Under the pieces are notes generated by a model. That model searched no databases. It was not told the DNA's origin and saw only the letters and a program-made list of their open reading frames with translations. From contig JAJEKV010000061.1 in the NCBI GenBank assembly GCA_021234155.1, forward strand, positions 7,735,013-7,799,012: a stretch of DNA of 64,000 bases. The letters are read 5' to 3'. Origin of the DNA: Isoetes taiwanensis (taxonomy: Eukaryota; Streptophyta; Lycopodiopsida; Isoetales; Isoetaceae). How positions within the stretch are numbered: the stretch's first letter is position 1; each line of letters begins with the position of its first letter. A program made the translations under genes and the position numbers. Below are positions 49,701-62,000 of the stretch, piece after piece.

Positions 49701-52130
49701 TGAGTCCTGAACGTCTGAATTGTCTTTTTCCTCGACAAGATCACCGAGCCTCTTGATCTCATAGTGCTCCTCCTTTGGAAGTAAGATAATAGTTAACATG
49801 CCAGTTCATCAACTGAATACTAACCAGTCAATAAAGACATCTACATGAGCGTTCCATCTCTCTTCAACTTTACTTCCAAAGACAGTGTAGTGAGTTAGAT
49901 TTATGGGCTGCTGTAGCTGCAGATTTTCAAGACATGCTTTATTCTGGTACCTATGGAGCTTTGTTGGAAGGTGCAAAGTTGATTAATCTCCAAAGTCTCA
50001 GAATTTCTGACATGACATAATGGACCTCGAGAAGAGTTTATGATTAAAGAGAAGGGATTCCATAGAGATAATTTCCTGATACAAGGTGGTTCCGACATGA
50101 TGGTTTTTGTCACTAGTAGATGAGCTGGACATTGCTTAGAGCTTTTTCTTGAGATAGTCTGTGATCTTAAGGAATTGATCCTTTCTTATTAAATGCGCAT
50201 AAAAATCTCGGTTTAGTAAAATCTTACCATTGCTTGTCCTCGGCTCTCGGTAGTTGAGAAGGATTTTATACGCTTATTGCACTTTCGATACGTACATAAT
50301 AGTCACATAAATGAACATTTAACCATACATGGCAAAGGGAATACACGCTACTCTCCAATTCAATCTTCATCTCTACAACTTGAAGCCAGAAGCCGCTAAT
50401 TTCTTCTCTAGGTTGTTGAGCTTTGATGCCCATCGCGGATTCATGAGGATGGGTTCTAGACACCTTTTCTTTAAACTCTATCAACCGCCAAGCGTGCATC
50501 TTCTAATCGACCTTGAAAAGCTCGCCCTTGCGAGCCATCGCATCAAATGCAAATCAAAGCTTAGTGCTTGCAATAAGCATATTCTCCAAACTCACGCTAC
50601 CAAGAAGCCCTCAAAATGATGCAAAGCGTAAATCAAGTATGATGATATTGTAATGATATTGCAACCTTTGTAGCAATGCTAAGATCAACTTCCTTCTACG
50701 AAGTATACACGTAATTTCACACTGGACAAGTTAAGGAACATACAATCAATATATGACGTGCATGGACTCAAAAGTAATATGCTTCTATTTGTGGTTAAAT
50801 AAAGTAACATGCTTCTATTTGTGGTTAGTATGTAACGTATTTCAACATTACATTGCCAAGAGCTGGCTGTTGCCAATGCAACAGGGATATCTTCTTAGAA
50901 TGCCAAGAGAAAAGCTCAAGAATAAGAAAATATAATGTTTCAAACCTGGCCGTTCTTTGTTAAACTGAGGAACTGATGTAATAATTTACAAATTGACCAT
51001 AATGAACAACTAGATAAACACTTTATGCCATTGCTTTTGTAGTGTGAATATGTGTGCCTTTACTAGAAAAACACTGCAATTGACCATGATGTATGCACTT
51101 TGTGCCACAAGTTAATGCCTTCTCATTTGAAATACAAGAGAAAAATAGGGTCTCATCGACCCAAGCAGTCTCCCACAGATGTTAATACAGTCTTTCTTTA
51201 TTATAGTCAACTGGGCAGACCACCATCCCCATCTGTCCTGGTGCACATGCATAGTAATTTTGGACTGGAACCATGGACTAGCCAATACTGGCTCCACGCA
51301 GAATAATATAACCTTGAATCTTCTGTACATTATGTAAAGACCTCACAGACTCAAGGTTGTAGACATCGAAAATGTATTCCTGGTAGAAAAAAGGTATAAG
51401 GGAATGCGCATCTAAGAAAGTAGGAAATGAACTAATAACAGACCAAACACAACCATGATTTCTAAGCCGCATTTGCCTCTTTGAAAGAATAACTCACAAC
51501 AGAATACATCCCTGGTCTGACAAATTGCTCCGAAATCTGGGCCGTCGGAAGGGCCCTGTCAAAGAAGGGGCTGCTTCTTACATGCAAGGGGACCCAAGCT
51601 GAAGGAGATATTCCTACACCAAAACGACAGGCTTACCTTGCCGATGGCCTCGATGCTACCGAACTTCTTTCGGTCAGCCGGTTTGCAAAGCAGCCACCGG
51701 GCAACAGGGGCGACCTAACATTTACAGCTTGTAGCAAGTTTTTAGCAGTTTTTGGCATATTCTAAGCATATGCTAGCATATACCATGAATATACCAAAAA
51801 CCCACACAAACAAGGGATTGCCCCCTAGGGGCAACCCAAAAATATAGACCCTACCGTTATAAGTTAATCACTGCGTGGAAGAAATGCCAGGCATCTTAGG
51901 TAAACGCATGGAAAGGGATATAGGGTCCAGATCGAAAGCTCAAAAACCCTTAGACGGGCTTATTCCGGCGGTTCTCCAGCAGCAGACTAGATGAAGATCC
52001 GGCCTCGTTTAGCCCCTCCTCTATAGGAGAGTTCTTTTTTGTCAGGGTTTGGACTCCAACAGAGCTACATGAAGTGACCTTTGAGTGCGTAAGATTAGGT
52101 TAAAGATGATTTGTGCTTCATTTTAAAATT
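46761..52130. other. no gene recognised; short dispersed repeats
   Basis: AT-rich sequence without a supported gene. Related segments at about 47150-47225 and 51730-51835 share 'agcatatacc', a palindromic CCTAGGGGCAACCC end and nearby 'catatc/catatt' blocks; another GGGTTTGCCC...GGGCAACTC end lies at about 57478-57500. Antisense open frames at 49156-50499 have no recognisable family. Confidence 0.45.
47150..47260. repeat. short dispersed repeat ending in GGTTGCC/GGCAACC
   Basis: It ends 'cctaggggcaacccaaacaa', followed by 'ggtgctgcgcacgg' and GGTTGCCCTCCA, which matches 40629-40660. The first part resembles 51730-51835. GGGGCAACCC and GGGTTGCCC are mutually inverted, suggesting MITE-like termini. 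Limits were not determined. Confidence 0.5.
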
Positions 52131-52190
52131 TCCTTTTTTTTTTGAGACAAAGCTCGCGAGCAACTGCATTGATCTGGTCGTTTGAAAGCT
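52131..52190 (-). mobile_element. 3' tail of a minus-strand retroelement
   Basis: A T-run (about 52131-52143) followed by 'gagacaaagctcgcgagcaa', 'ctgcattgatctggtcg'. On the minus strand this is CAGATCAATGCAG ... CTCAAAAA, comparable to the GATCAAT-containing tails near 14980 and 24965. It lies just upstream of the STT3 copy. Confidence 0.45.
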
Positions 52191-52432
52191 AGTTCATTTA
52201 AACTCGAAAAGTGATATCTCACTTGCTTCCAAAAGAAAACTTTGACGGAATCCTGAACATATCAATAATATGCATTCTTTTCACAGTAGTGGTATCCCGT
52301 ATTGCCTTGAATTCTGGGATCTATGCAGGAAAACTCTTACAATTAGCTGCATATTTTTTGATGTGGGTGGAACTACATTTTTCGACTTTAACCCTACTCT
52401 TTTCGCAGGATCCTTTCTCCTCTTAGGTCAAG

Positions 52433-55214
52433 ATGGGCGCTACCACTTTGAAACCAGAGAACCCGACTACCAAGGGTGTAGGATACACGATTAGTACCAA
52501 GCTAGATTTAATGTATGCAAATGCAAAGAATTTTAAGTTGAAAACAAAGCAGCAGGAGATCTTATTGCGAATCAGTGCCTTGGTCTTGATATACATTTTA
52601 GCATTTGCAGCTCGGCTTTTCAGTGTCTTGATGATATGAAAGTGTGATCCATGAGTTTGATCCTTATTTCAACTATAGAACAACCCTATACTTGACTCAA
52701 AAAGGGTTTTATGACTTTTGGAATTGGTTTGACTATGAGAGCTGGTATCCATTGGGAAGAATTGTTGGTGGGACACTGTATCCCGGACTTATGGTGACTG
52801 CAGCACTTATCTACTGGACTATGAGGGCACGCAGTTTTGCAGTACATATCCGTGATGTGTGTGTCCTTACTGCTCCTTTTTTTGCTTCCAACACAACCAT
52901 TGTAGCGTACTTTTTTGGGAAAGAGCTCCGTGATTCTGGGACAGGCCTTGTTGCAGCAGTTCTGATTGCAATTTGCCCTGGATATATTTCCCGCTCAGTT
53001 GCAGGGTCTTACGACAATGAGGCTATTGCAATTTTTGCGTTGCTGCTTACATTCTATCTCTTTGTCAAGGCAGTAAATACAGGATCTCTAGCATGGGCAG
53101 TTGGCTCCGCCTTTGCATATTTCTACATGGTTTCAGCGTGGGGAGGATATATTTTTATTATAAACCTTATTCCTATATATGTACTGGTTTTATTGGTGAC
53201 TGGAAGGTATTCACTACGTCTTTATGTTGCTTATAACACGTTGTACATCCTGGGGATGCTCCTGGCAATGCAGATCCGATTTGTGGGGTTTCAGCATGTG
53301 CAATCTGGGGAGCACATGGCTGCTATGGGGGTTTTTTTTTTTTGCAGGTGAAGTGACTTGCTCTTATGTATGTTCCTTATGTTACTAATTTGTGCGAATC
53401 TGTTCTATACTGAGATAAATTTATATGGAGTACATTCTGCTAATGGTGCTGATGCTGAGGCAAGGAGAACTTACAGTGCATGATTATCTCCTGCAGGTGT
53501 TTTATTTAGTTGACTGGGTCAAGTGCCAACTTTCCGATCCAAAATTATTTAAGGCATTCCTTAAATTCACAGTTACATCTGCTGCAGCTGTTGGCGCTCT
53601 AGCTCTTGGGGTGGGGATGGCCACTGGGTACATCTCCCCCTGGACTGGTCGTTTCTATTCTCTCTTGGACCCTACATATGCAAAAGACCACATACCTATC
53701 ATTGCCTCTGTCTCTGAGCACCAGCCGACTGCTTGGTCTTCTTTCATGTTTGATTATCATCTTCTCCTGTTCCTTTTCCCTGCAGGTCTATATTTCTGCT
53801 TTAAGAGGCTCACCGATGCTACTATTTTCATAATAATATATGGACTGACAAGTCTATATTTTGCTGGAGTTATGGTGCGGCTTATTTTGGTTGCTACACC
53901 AGCAGTATGCCTGATCAGTGCTATTGCTGTATCTGCTAGTCTGAAAAATTTAGCTGGTCTTTTCCATGAGAAAGCTTCTACATCAAGTACATTAAAAACT
54001 ACAGGCGCCCCAAAGCAGGCAACGAAAGTAAGCAGGCTAGATTTAAAGCTTGAACAAGAAGCAGAATTTATCATCTAACTATGGTGTTGGTTTCTTCTCT
54101 CTCTTCAATCCACAGGGTGCAGTTGATCAAAGTTTGCCATTTCAAAAGGAAGGATCACTTATTTTACTCCTTGGATCCCTTTATTTATTGATAAATTATG
54201 TTGTGCATTGCACGTGGGTGACATCAGAGGCATATTCTTCTCCTTCCATTGTTCTGGCAGCCCGACAGAGCAATGGTGAACGCGTGATATTTGACGATTT
54301 CCGGGAGGCTTACTTTTGGCTTCAGCATAATACTCCTCCTGATGCAAAGGTCATGTCATGGTGGGATTATGGGTACCAAATTACTGCTATGGGTAATAGG
54401 ACCGTAATTGTTGATAATAACACATGGAATAACACACACATTGCCACTGTTGGCACAGCAATGTCCTCATATGAAGATGAAGCATATGAAATTATGTTAT
54501 CACTTGATGTTGACTATGTTCTTGTAGTTTTTGGAGGTGTTACTGGATACTCATCTGATGACATCAACAAGTTAGTGCCTTAAACCACCTTTATTTGAAT
54601 TCCATGATAGGATCTAGTTTTACTCAGATGGAGAATGATATTCAGGTTTCTATGGATGGTAATGCGTGACGGGTGTGGCGTTTTCCAGTGATTAAGGAAT
54701 CTGATTATCTTAACAACGGAGAGTACAGAATTGACAGTGGTGCAGCTCCAAAGATGCTTCAGTGTCTGATGTGAGTAGTGTGCATATACGGCAGATAAGC
54801 AATTCATAAGTTAAATGAACTGAACATCAAGTCAGTCAACCAGTCGAGTTGATATAAATCTGATTGCATAGTGATAATGTTGAGCCTAAAGAAGTTCTAG
54901 ATTTACTATATACTGTCTATTTCTGTAGGTACAAATTGTGTTACTACCGATTTGGAGAAGTTATCACGGAATATGGGAGGCCACCAGGGTGAGTCCTTAT
55001 ATTAGAACTCAGATTCTCGTATTTTTTTATTAGAATACAAAATTTGCAGGTGGCTAAATTTTCAACAATATGCTTCATGCCAGATGGGATGGGTAAAAGG
55101 GGTGCTGAAATTGGAAATAAAAACGTTGAGCTTAAGCATCTTGAAGAAGCCTTCACTACTGCGAACTGGATTGTTAGGATATACAAGGTTAAGCCACCTG
55201 AGAATAGATGGTAA
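52433..55214 (+). pseudogene. STT3B: STT3B-like oligosaccharyltransferase catalytic subunit, four frameshifts
   Basis: STT3 transfers the lipid-linked glycan to Asn in the ER membrane. Six exons: 52433-53347, 53497-54027, 54116-54570, 54646-54770, 54929-54988 and 55084-55214. All five introns have GT-AG ends; exons sum to about 739 codons, the usual plant STT3B length. Motifs: [12 protein letters not shown] (first loop DxD-type region), [66 protein letters not shown], and the signature [18 protein letters not shown] followed by [13 protein letters not shown]. The reading frame is broken by one-base changes: an insertion at about 52631-52633, a missing T in the T12 run at 53333-53344, a missing C near 54692, and an extra G near 55092. 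The rest is open, so decay is recent or these are assembly errors. It starts at MGATTLKPE. Confidence 0.88.
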
Positions 55215-55659
55215 GATCTGGTTGGTTTTCCGAGAACAATTTTGTTGAACTTAGTTATGCTGTATTATTATTATTATGATTATCATTATTGTTATTGGTG
55301 ATCCCCAACACCAATGCCTTGGGAATCACAATCAATCTTTTTAATTAACTCAATTGCCATCATGTTGCTTGGATCACTTCATTGTACAGGCTACTAAAGT
55401 GGCCTGTCCAACAGAGACAATTGTAGCAGTTTGTGCAACATCCTGTTGGGATTGTTGTGCACGTTGCCTTTGAGCGATCGTGTTATCATGATAATGCATG
55501 TGATTGCTGATATACTAATGTTGGATATCAGCTCCATTTTGATGTTGAACGGGAATGAAACATTTTGCTGGCTTTAAAATGTATTACTTTTTAAATATTC
55601 CAGTGGATGTAAATTTGTGCTATCTGGTTGTCAAAATAACGTCATACTAGATGAAATTG

Positions 55660-55880
55660 TGTGCTGGAAGAAGCCTAAATGGTTGGAGGAATTTTGGGAA
55701 GCATTTTGTAACGTACTTAATATTCAGATGCAAATGGAAAATGGTACAGATGCAAATGGGAACTGGTAAATGCTTTCAAAAATAGCCACAATTGAGCTGG
55801 AAGAAGCCAAAAAGCATCTATGTTTAGAGGAATTTGGAAAAGCATTTTGTAATGTGCTTAATCTGCAGATGCAAGTGTAA
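55660..55880 (+). repeat. tandem duplication, unit about 130 bp
   Basis: Two diverged copies share 'gctggaagaagcc', 'aggaatttt/ttgg', 'aagcattttgtaa' and 'cttaat..cagatgcaa' in order. They lie just downstream of the STT3 copy. Confidence 0.8.
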
Positions 55881-56044
55881 AATGGTCCACATAATTGAAT
55901 GGCTTGTTATGGTTCGTAGTATGCTAGGCATTTATCACTGTAAAATAGTCACATAATTTTATAATTTTTTTTTGCGTCTGGCCCTACATACATATAGAGG
56001 ATACATCTCAAAGTCGTGAGATCTTGGGGGTGTAATAAGCTTCC

Positions 56045-56290
56045 AATTATTTCGTTTGGTATTTGTGGACCGTATCTCACACATGGTTTGGCCTAGATTT
56101 TGCCTGGGTATGGTATGGAAAATCGTATACAAAGCGTATATTTTAGCTTGGCTGAGATGAAGGTAGCATTCCTAAACACAGCTAAGGCATGTGTTTTTCT
56201 TGTTGTTTTTATGCATGGTTTGAGAATAGAAGGATAAGAAAGCATGTTGCTTTCTTTTTTGAGCAGTCGCGGCCATGGATGGCAGGCTTG
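56045..56290 (+). repeat. dispersed repeat, copy 2
   Basis: Same blocks as 31865-32000 ('aattatttcgtttggtattt', 'atgcatggtttgagaa', 'ggataagaa') with about 100 extra bases between the first and second block. The following T20 run at 56684-56703 could be the tail of this element in antisense. Confidence 0.65.
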
Positions 56291-57899
56291 TTAGCCATCG
56301 CCTGCTTTGTAAAAGAGCGGTGTGAGGAAGGGGTTGAGCTCTTTTGATCAAGGGGATCAAACAAATCCATGGCCTCGCTAGATGATCGTGGCTAAATCGT
56401 AGCCTGCTTCCTTGTGTAGAGGGAATTCATGAAATTGAAGGAAATGGGGGAGTAAAGCTGGCCGTTTGAAGCACGGATTGAAGGGGGCATCAGAATGCCG
56501 GAAAGGTGCTCCATTAATCGCACAATCTTATGGTCAATCTTATGGCCTTGGCTTTACATGCGTGTAGAGCGGGGGATTGATTCCAAAGATGAGTGTTACC
56601 ATTTTGCGTTCCCATCCGCAATGGATGCCGAGAGAAGGCGGGCTTGGAGGCACGTATGCCGATCTCAGTTGAATAGAGACCGCCCTTTTTTTTTTTTTTT
56701 TTTAAACCATGTGTAGCGCTTGGACCATTGGAAGTGGCAGACAAATTGTTGACGAATATTGGACATCAATATACATTATTATTGGTCAATTTACATATTA
56801 AAAATGTAGTCTCATAATAGAATAGAGACAAGAATGCATTAAAGGACATGTTTGCAATGAATACTGCCAATGCAGCATGCAGATGCAAAATGGACAAATC
56901 TGTTGTGGCCCAACATCAGAATCCTTGATCTGATGCATTATTATGAAATAAAAGAAAGATAATAGGATGCGGCTTACAAAATGAAGACAAATACATAACA
57001 GATATATAAAGGAGGATGCTACGTACATATAGTTTAGGAGGTATTATCAGGAATTGTTGTATGCATGAAGAATGGCAACTTCAAGAATTATTGGTTTGCA
57101 GCATGATCATGTTTGATTACGGTTGCAATTTTGTGATGAGAAAGCCTGTAGCCAATGTGAGAGAGTGTGATGCAATTCCAACAAGCTTTTCTCAATTTCC
57201 TTAGTCGCATCATTTCCTTTCTTGGGAAACAAAAACGAAGGAATAAAGCACGGTGCCTGACTTTTGCATGCGCACTAATTTCCATCTGCCTATACCCATT
57301 GAACTGCCAGTATACATGCATGAAACCCATCGAAGTGCCTGTACACCCCAATTTTCAAGGCTTTTCTACAGGGAAGTTCCCATATTGAATTTCAGCCCTC
57401 CTTCAAGCTTCCTACTGAAATCTGTATCTTCTACTTGGTACATACTAAGCATATTCACTTTTCATCCCTTCAGCCCTAGGGTTTGCCCTTTGGGCAACTC
57501 AAAAAAGATCAGATAGTTTTTCTAAAAACATAGAAAGATGTTTATGATAAAAGTTCATAGGCTTATCCTCTTCATGTAGCATCTAGTAGATCTTGAACAG
57601 TGAGGTCGGCAAACTTCTTCCGTCCAAACATATTTAGCATACTGAGATCTGCAATGGTGAAGTATGATGCAAGTTTGGTAAAGTCTAAGAAAGAACACGT
57701 GTCTCCCCTTTTTGGTGCCACTTGTGGTACAAATTCATAAGATAGGACCTTAACCTCTTGAAGCTCCAGGCCTCCCTTCCTTTTAATATCATTTTAATTG
57801 TCAAAGCATGTACCATCTCTTGCTTTAGAAGAATAAATGTATCCTCCATCTCAGTCTTAGTCAATCTAGCATCTTCCGCATCCGAATTTGCTGCTTAAA

Positions 57900-58860
57900 C
57901 CCCATTCCTCTAGAGACCTCCCAACTCTATTGACCCTAGTCAATCTGGCATCTTCCAGATCAGAATTTGTCTGTCTTTGTCCCCCTAATTCCTCTAATCA
58001 ATCGGTTCCCCAACTCTATTGAGTCTTTTCAGCATTTTTGTGCAATACATCATCAGAAATGGTTAGATTAAGCACATAGAAGTCATATAAACCATAAAAT
58101 CTCCCTAAACTGTTCCATGTTGTATCACTCCTTTTACCCCTAAGAATTTTATAAGCTATAGCTGAGATTTGTAAGATGTCCAGAAAAGACCTTTTCAGCC
58201 AAATCAAAGCGGGGTTTTGGTTATTTAATACAAACTGTGTAACCAAACCATCCAACAACTTAAGGTATGAGTAATGTTTATAATTTTACTGCCTGCTTCC
58301 CAAAAGCTAAGTTTGTATCATCTGGAGTACCTCCATTAATTTAGGAGATCCAACTCTAGAACTCAATAGGCCACTTACAGGAGAAAACATGATTGGATGT
58401 TTCCTCTTCACCATATTGTGGGCATTGGCTAGATACACTTGAATCATATTTAGACATATTCAGATTAGTAGCAAGACTTTGATCTATAGCTATCCATCTG
58501 AAAGTTTTAATTTTGTCTGCAATATATATTGCCCAACCATTAGCAGAGACTGAAGCTAATTTTTCTTCCTCACAATGCCAAAGCTGAGTAGCTCTTGAGG
58601 GTTTATTGTCAATGAGGGCTCTATAAATGTCTTTCACAGGATAGACTTGTTATTTAACTGCCATTGATTAGAATTCAAACTAAGTTCTGCATATTTGTCT
58701 ACCTCTCCCATGACCAGATGATAAATCTTTTTATTAATCTCCAAACCTTTAGTTCTACTTCCAACCTCCTCTCATGTCATCCATCTATTATTTATTCTTA
58801 GATCATCTATTTTTCTAATGCCAGCATTATGCCATTGAACCACCCAATACATGCATATGA
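57900..58860 (-). mobile_element. LINE ORF2 C-terminal fragment with zinc knuckle
   Basis: Minus-strand frame 58637-58356 encodes KDIYRALIDNKPSRATQLWH, DKIKTFRWIAIDQSLATN, then CPQYGEEETSNHVFSCKW. This is a C-x(n)-C...H...C zinc-binding region typical of the end of LINE ORF2 proteins. Here the second cysteine of the usual CxxC is replaced by Tyr (CPQY). Further frames (58860-58640 and 58258-58016) continue the same protein with breaks. No reverse transcriptase core remains. Confidence 0.7.
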
Positions 58861-60095
58861 AATGGGCTTCACTTACCTTTTGAAATCTGCTTATTGAGAA
58901 AACTCATCAATGTGGCAAATTCATGCTATCTTTTGTTATAACAAGGAAACAATGAATTATGAACAACACATTGAGTTCTTCAAACGATGTGGTTAATTGT
59001 ATGTTGCATATAAACTAGCTAAATTAAGAACTACTTCTTCTCGCACACTATCCTTATAAATTTACGGTGGACCAAAGCAAATTAAGAACTTCTTTTCCTC
59101 CTCCTCCTTCTCTAAGAAGTTATATATATATAGTCGAAACGTACAAGAAAAGACCTCTGCAGTTCAAGAGTGACCTACCTCTATGACCTTAAATACCTAG
59201 TTGGATAGGATTATCATCTTCATAACAATAAATGGCAACTCTTTTAGCCTCTTCCCTTGAGATCAGAGCACCATCTCGACTTCTTCTTCCTCATCTCTCA
59301 TCTTTCCCTATCATCTTCCCTTCCATCGGGAACCTTGCCCTAAGCCTGCCCTATTGCTAGTTTCATAATTTCAACCCTTTGGATATTGCGATTCATGCGG
59401 GGCAGCTTGGACCTTTTTGTACTGGAGTGTTTTATTTGAGGATTTCTTGTGTATTTTTGTATTGTCCGTATTTTAATTATAAGGTTTCCAACAGGATAGT
59501 CAAGATTTGAAGATACTAGTGTTTTTCTAGCATGTTATTGATCTCTATTATCAGGATCAGGATTTAGCCATAATGAGGATTTGACTATAATGACAACATT
59601 TCCAAACATCCATAGATCAGAGCCTGTGATCCATTGTCAAAGCGTTCGAGAGCTTGCATCTTTAAGTTCTTTGAAATGATGTTACATGTTGGCGACCTTC
59701 ACTCTCAAGTGAGTTATATTTTCACCAGCTATAAATTGTACATATCTGTATTTAGAGTTATCTGAAGTAGCTAGATCTAGCGGTATCCCCAAATCTAGTT
59801 GGATGGAGACGAAATCGTGCGACGTAACAAGCAACGGAAGAAGAGTCCTGCTTTTGCACTGCGCCGGTCCTCCCCAATTTTCTTCTTCTAAGGGGCGCGA
59901 TCGATCATTTTTACTGCGCAAACTTCTCGAATTTTTGGATCAATTGGATTTGTTGCTGCATCAAGCACCAGGTTCTTATAGTTTCCATTTCAAGTGGCAA
60001 GAATAAGTTTTATCTTTCTTTCGAATCCGGTACTTTCACTTGATTACGCTAAATGCAGTAAGTAGAATAGTAAAATAGGGATCGTTGGCCGCTCT
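58861..60095. other. intergenic region upstream of the F-box gene
   Basis: No gene recognised. A TATA-rich stretch at 59120-59131 is about 970 bp from the F-box start. A small open frame (59803-60006) directly upstream has no recognisable domain; it could be 5' UTR sequence or an upstream ORF. Confidence 0.4.
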
Positions 60096-62000
60096 ATGTT
60101 AAGTGATTCTGAGAAAAATAGAACAAAAGGAGCACAGAATGTTGACTTGTATGGTAAAGCCGGCCTTAAAGAAGGGCAAGATGAAAGCTCGACAAAATTG
60201 GACGATGTCGGCGAGGATTCGCTATGTGCAATCCTTTCCTTTCTCAGTCCCATAGATGTGGGACGTTGTGCTTGTGTCAATACACGGATGTGGAAAGTCT
60301 GTAAGGATGACAAAAAGGTATGGTTCTCCATGTGCCAAAGACGATGGGGTCGTTTTACAAAGGTTATTGAATGGGCAGCTGGATGCCTTTCATTCAAGGC
60401 TGTCTATGAAGTGCTTCAAAAATGGGAAAACTTGATTGGATTCTGGAGGGGTGTTGGAGACCACGGCCATGGCTCCCTAGTAGTTTTTGAGTGGGGTAGC
60501 CACTTTATCAAAGGTTTTAGGGTTGTTCCAGCCTGCAGAGGAAGCTATCAGGTGTGTAAAATTCCTCTCTTGTGGATTGGTATTTCTGCTTCTGGTAGGG
60601 AGATATGCTTAATGAATCCAACCTGTACTTTTCAAGTAGCTGATAAAACTAATCGTCGGGATGTTCCAAGCACTTCGTCTAACCAAATCCCCTGCCATAA
60701 TTGTGTTATAGAAGATGTGAATGTATCTCCAATGAAAAAAGAGTTAACAGAAGATCCATTTGAAGGTTCCAGGTCAGAAAAGTCAGGGCTGGTAGTGGTT
60801 GACCTCCATTTTGTTGGTAGTAGTCATATTGTTTTGGAAGAGATCCAACATCGTCAGTACTCTGGAAAGAACTTGATTTTAGCTGAGGCTGCTGCCAGTG
60901 CTTCATTTGGGTCTAGTAGTGTCTCACCTGTTGGAGGCAAAGGCCATGCTTCTAGTTCAAATTCTGAAATTTACAGCAGGAGTCCTCCAGGAAGCTTCCC
61001 ATATGAAATGTATCAATTTCTAACCAATAAGATAACAAGTCCAGGAAGTGATCGAGCAATGAGGAAGCAGAGAAGGCGGGAAAGGGAACGAGCAGGGAAT
61101 CAAGGTAGATGGCTGTTCGATCCGGAGCACTTTGTCAAAATTTCAAACTTTAGTCCAACTAAGGAACGCCCACTGCAAGGTCTTTGGAAGGTAAACTTTA
61201 AATTTTTTTTTTTTCCTACTGTCTTTTGAGTAACACAACACATCACCCTATAACTCAACCGGTTCCTATACCACCCCTTCTCTTAGTTCCATTTCAGTGT
61301 ATTTTTCTGCAAAACCTTTTACTGAGCTATTACTTAAATGCACAAGGCCAGTTTTTGCCAATTTGGTAAGAAACATTTAACTCGAAAATGTTGAAATTGT
61401 GCAAACCAATCTTATCAGCACATTTGCTTCAGCCTGTTCTGTAGATTCTGTTATTATTATTGCATGGCCTTAAATTATTAAGCCTTCAGTGCTTTTAGAA
61501 CATTACAAGAAGGGAGTTTCCACTCATATAATTACATATACTATGCAATTTGGTGACAGGGCATTTGTCATTGCATGGGTTTGGACTTTGTCTTGCTTTC
61601 TTATGATGAACAAGGCATAGTCTGCCGCAGAATTGGTGAAGGTACTGCAGTTCCACATAGCGGGCCTATTTGTTGGGTTGCGAGGCTATCAGTCAGTTCA
61701 GGGATCGCAATGTCAAAGAAGGAACAGCTGTTCTATAGTAGCCGTCGTCATATAACTGCAGTTAAAGATGGCGATCAAGTTGGAATAGAATGTGACCATT
61801 TTCTCGATGAAGTGGTTGGAATGTTCTCAACAACTGCAGATAAAGATCATTGCACCCCAGGGTCTAGTAACAAAACTATGGAAGGGCGGGCTTGGCTTTA
61901 TGGGTGTGGAGGGTTTGGTTTTGGCTTGCTTCATACTAACTACATTATAGACTACAAGCCTATCTGTGTGAGACAGGACTTGTTGCATGTCCGTAACTGA
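60096..62000 (+). CDS. F-box protein, two exons
   Basis: Exon 1 60096-61190 and exon 2 61560-62000 give 511 residues. The intron 61191-61559 has a GTAAAC donor and GACAG acceptor in phase 0. An F-box lies at residues about 36-83: LDDVGEDSLCAILSFLSPID, then RCACVNTRMWKVCKDD and VWFSMCQRRWG. F-box proteins recruit substrates to SCF ubiquitin ligases through SKP1. After a Ser-rich middle (residues about 200-310), a basic stretch RKQRRRERERAG and GRWLFDPEHFVKISNFSPT precede the joined segment PLQGLWK-GICHCMGLDFVLL, and GIVCRRIGEGT, RHITAVKDGDQ and GMFSTTAD follow. This C-terminal layout is like an Arabidopsis F-box family of unknown substrate (At5g39450-like, from memory). No frameshift or stop; the start is the first ATG of the open stretch. 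Confidence 0.85.

Larger units (their letters stand above)
55215..57890. other. no gene recognised; repeats
   Basis: Intergenic. A tandem pair of about 130 bp lies at 55660-55880 ('ctggaagaagcc', 'gcattttgtaa', 'cagatgcaa' in both). The dispersed repeat copy 2 is at 56045-56290. A T-run at 56684-56703 ends an antisense A-tailed segment. Confidence 0.5.

Noticed and set aside
49156-50619. Possible gene in antisense or sense frames (69-111 codons)
   Set aside because: Several frames look protein-like but no family was recognised and they are broken; not enough support.
59803-60006. Small protein gene upstream of the F-box gene
   Set aside because: No homology recognised; it may be 5' UTR sequence or an upstream ORF, and there is no independent evidence for a gene.
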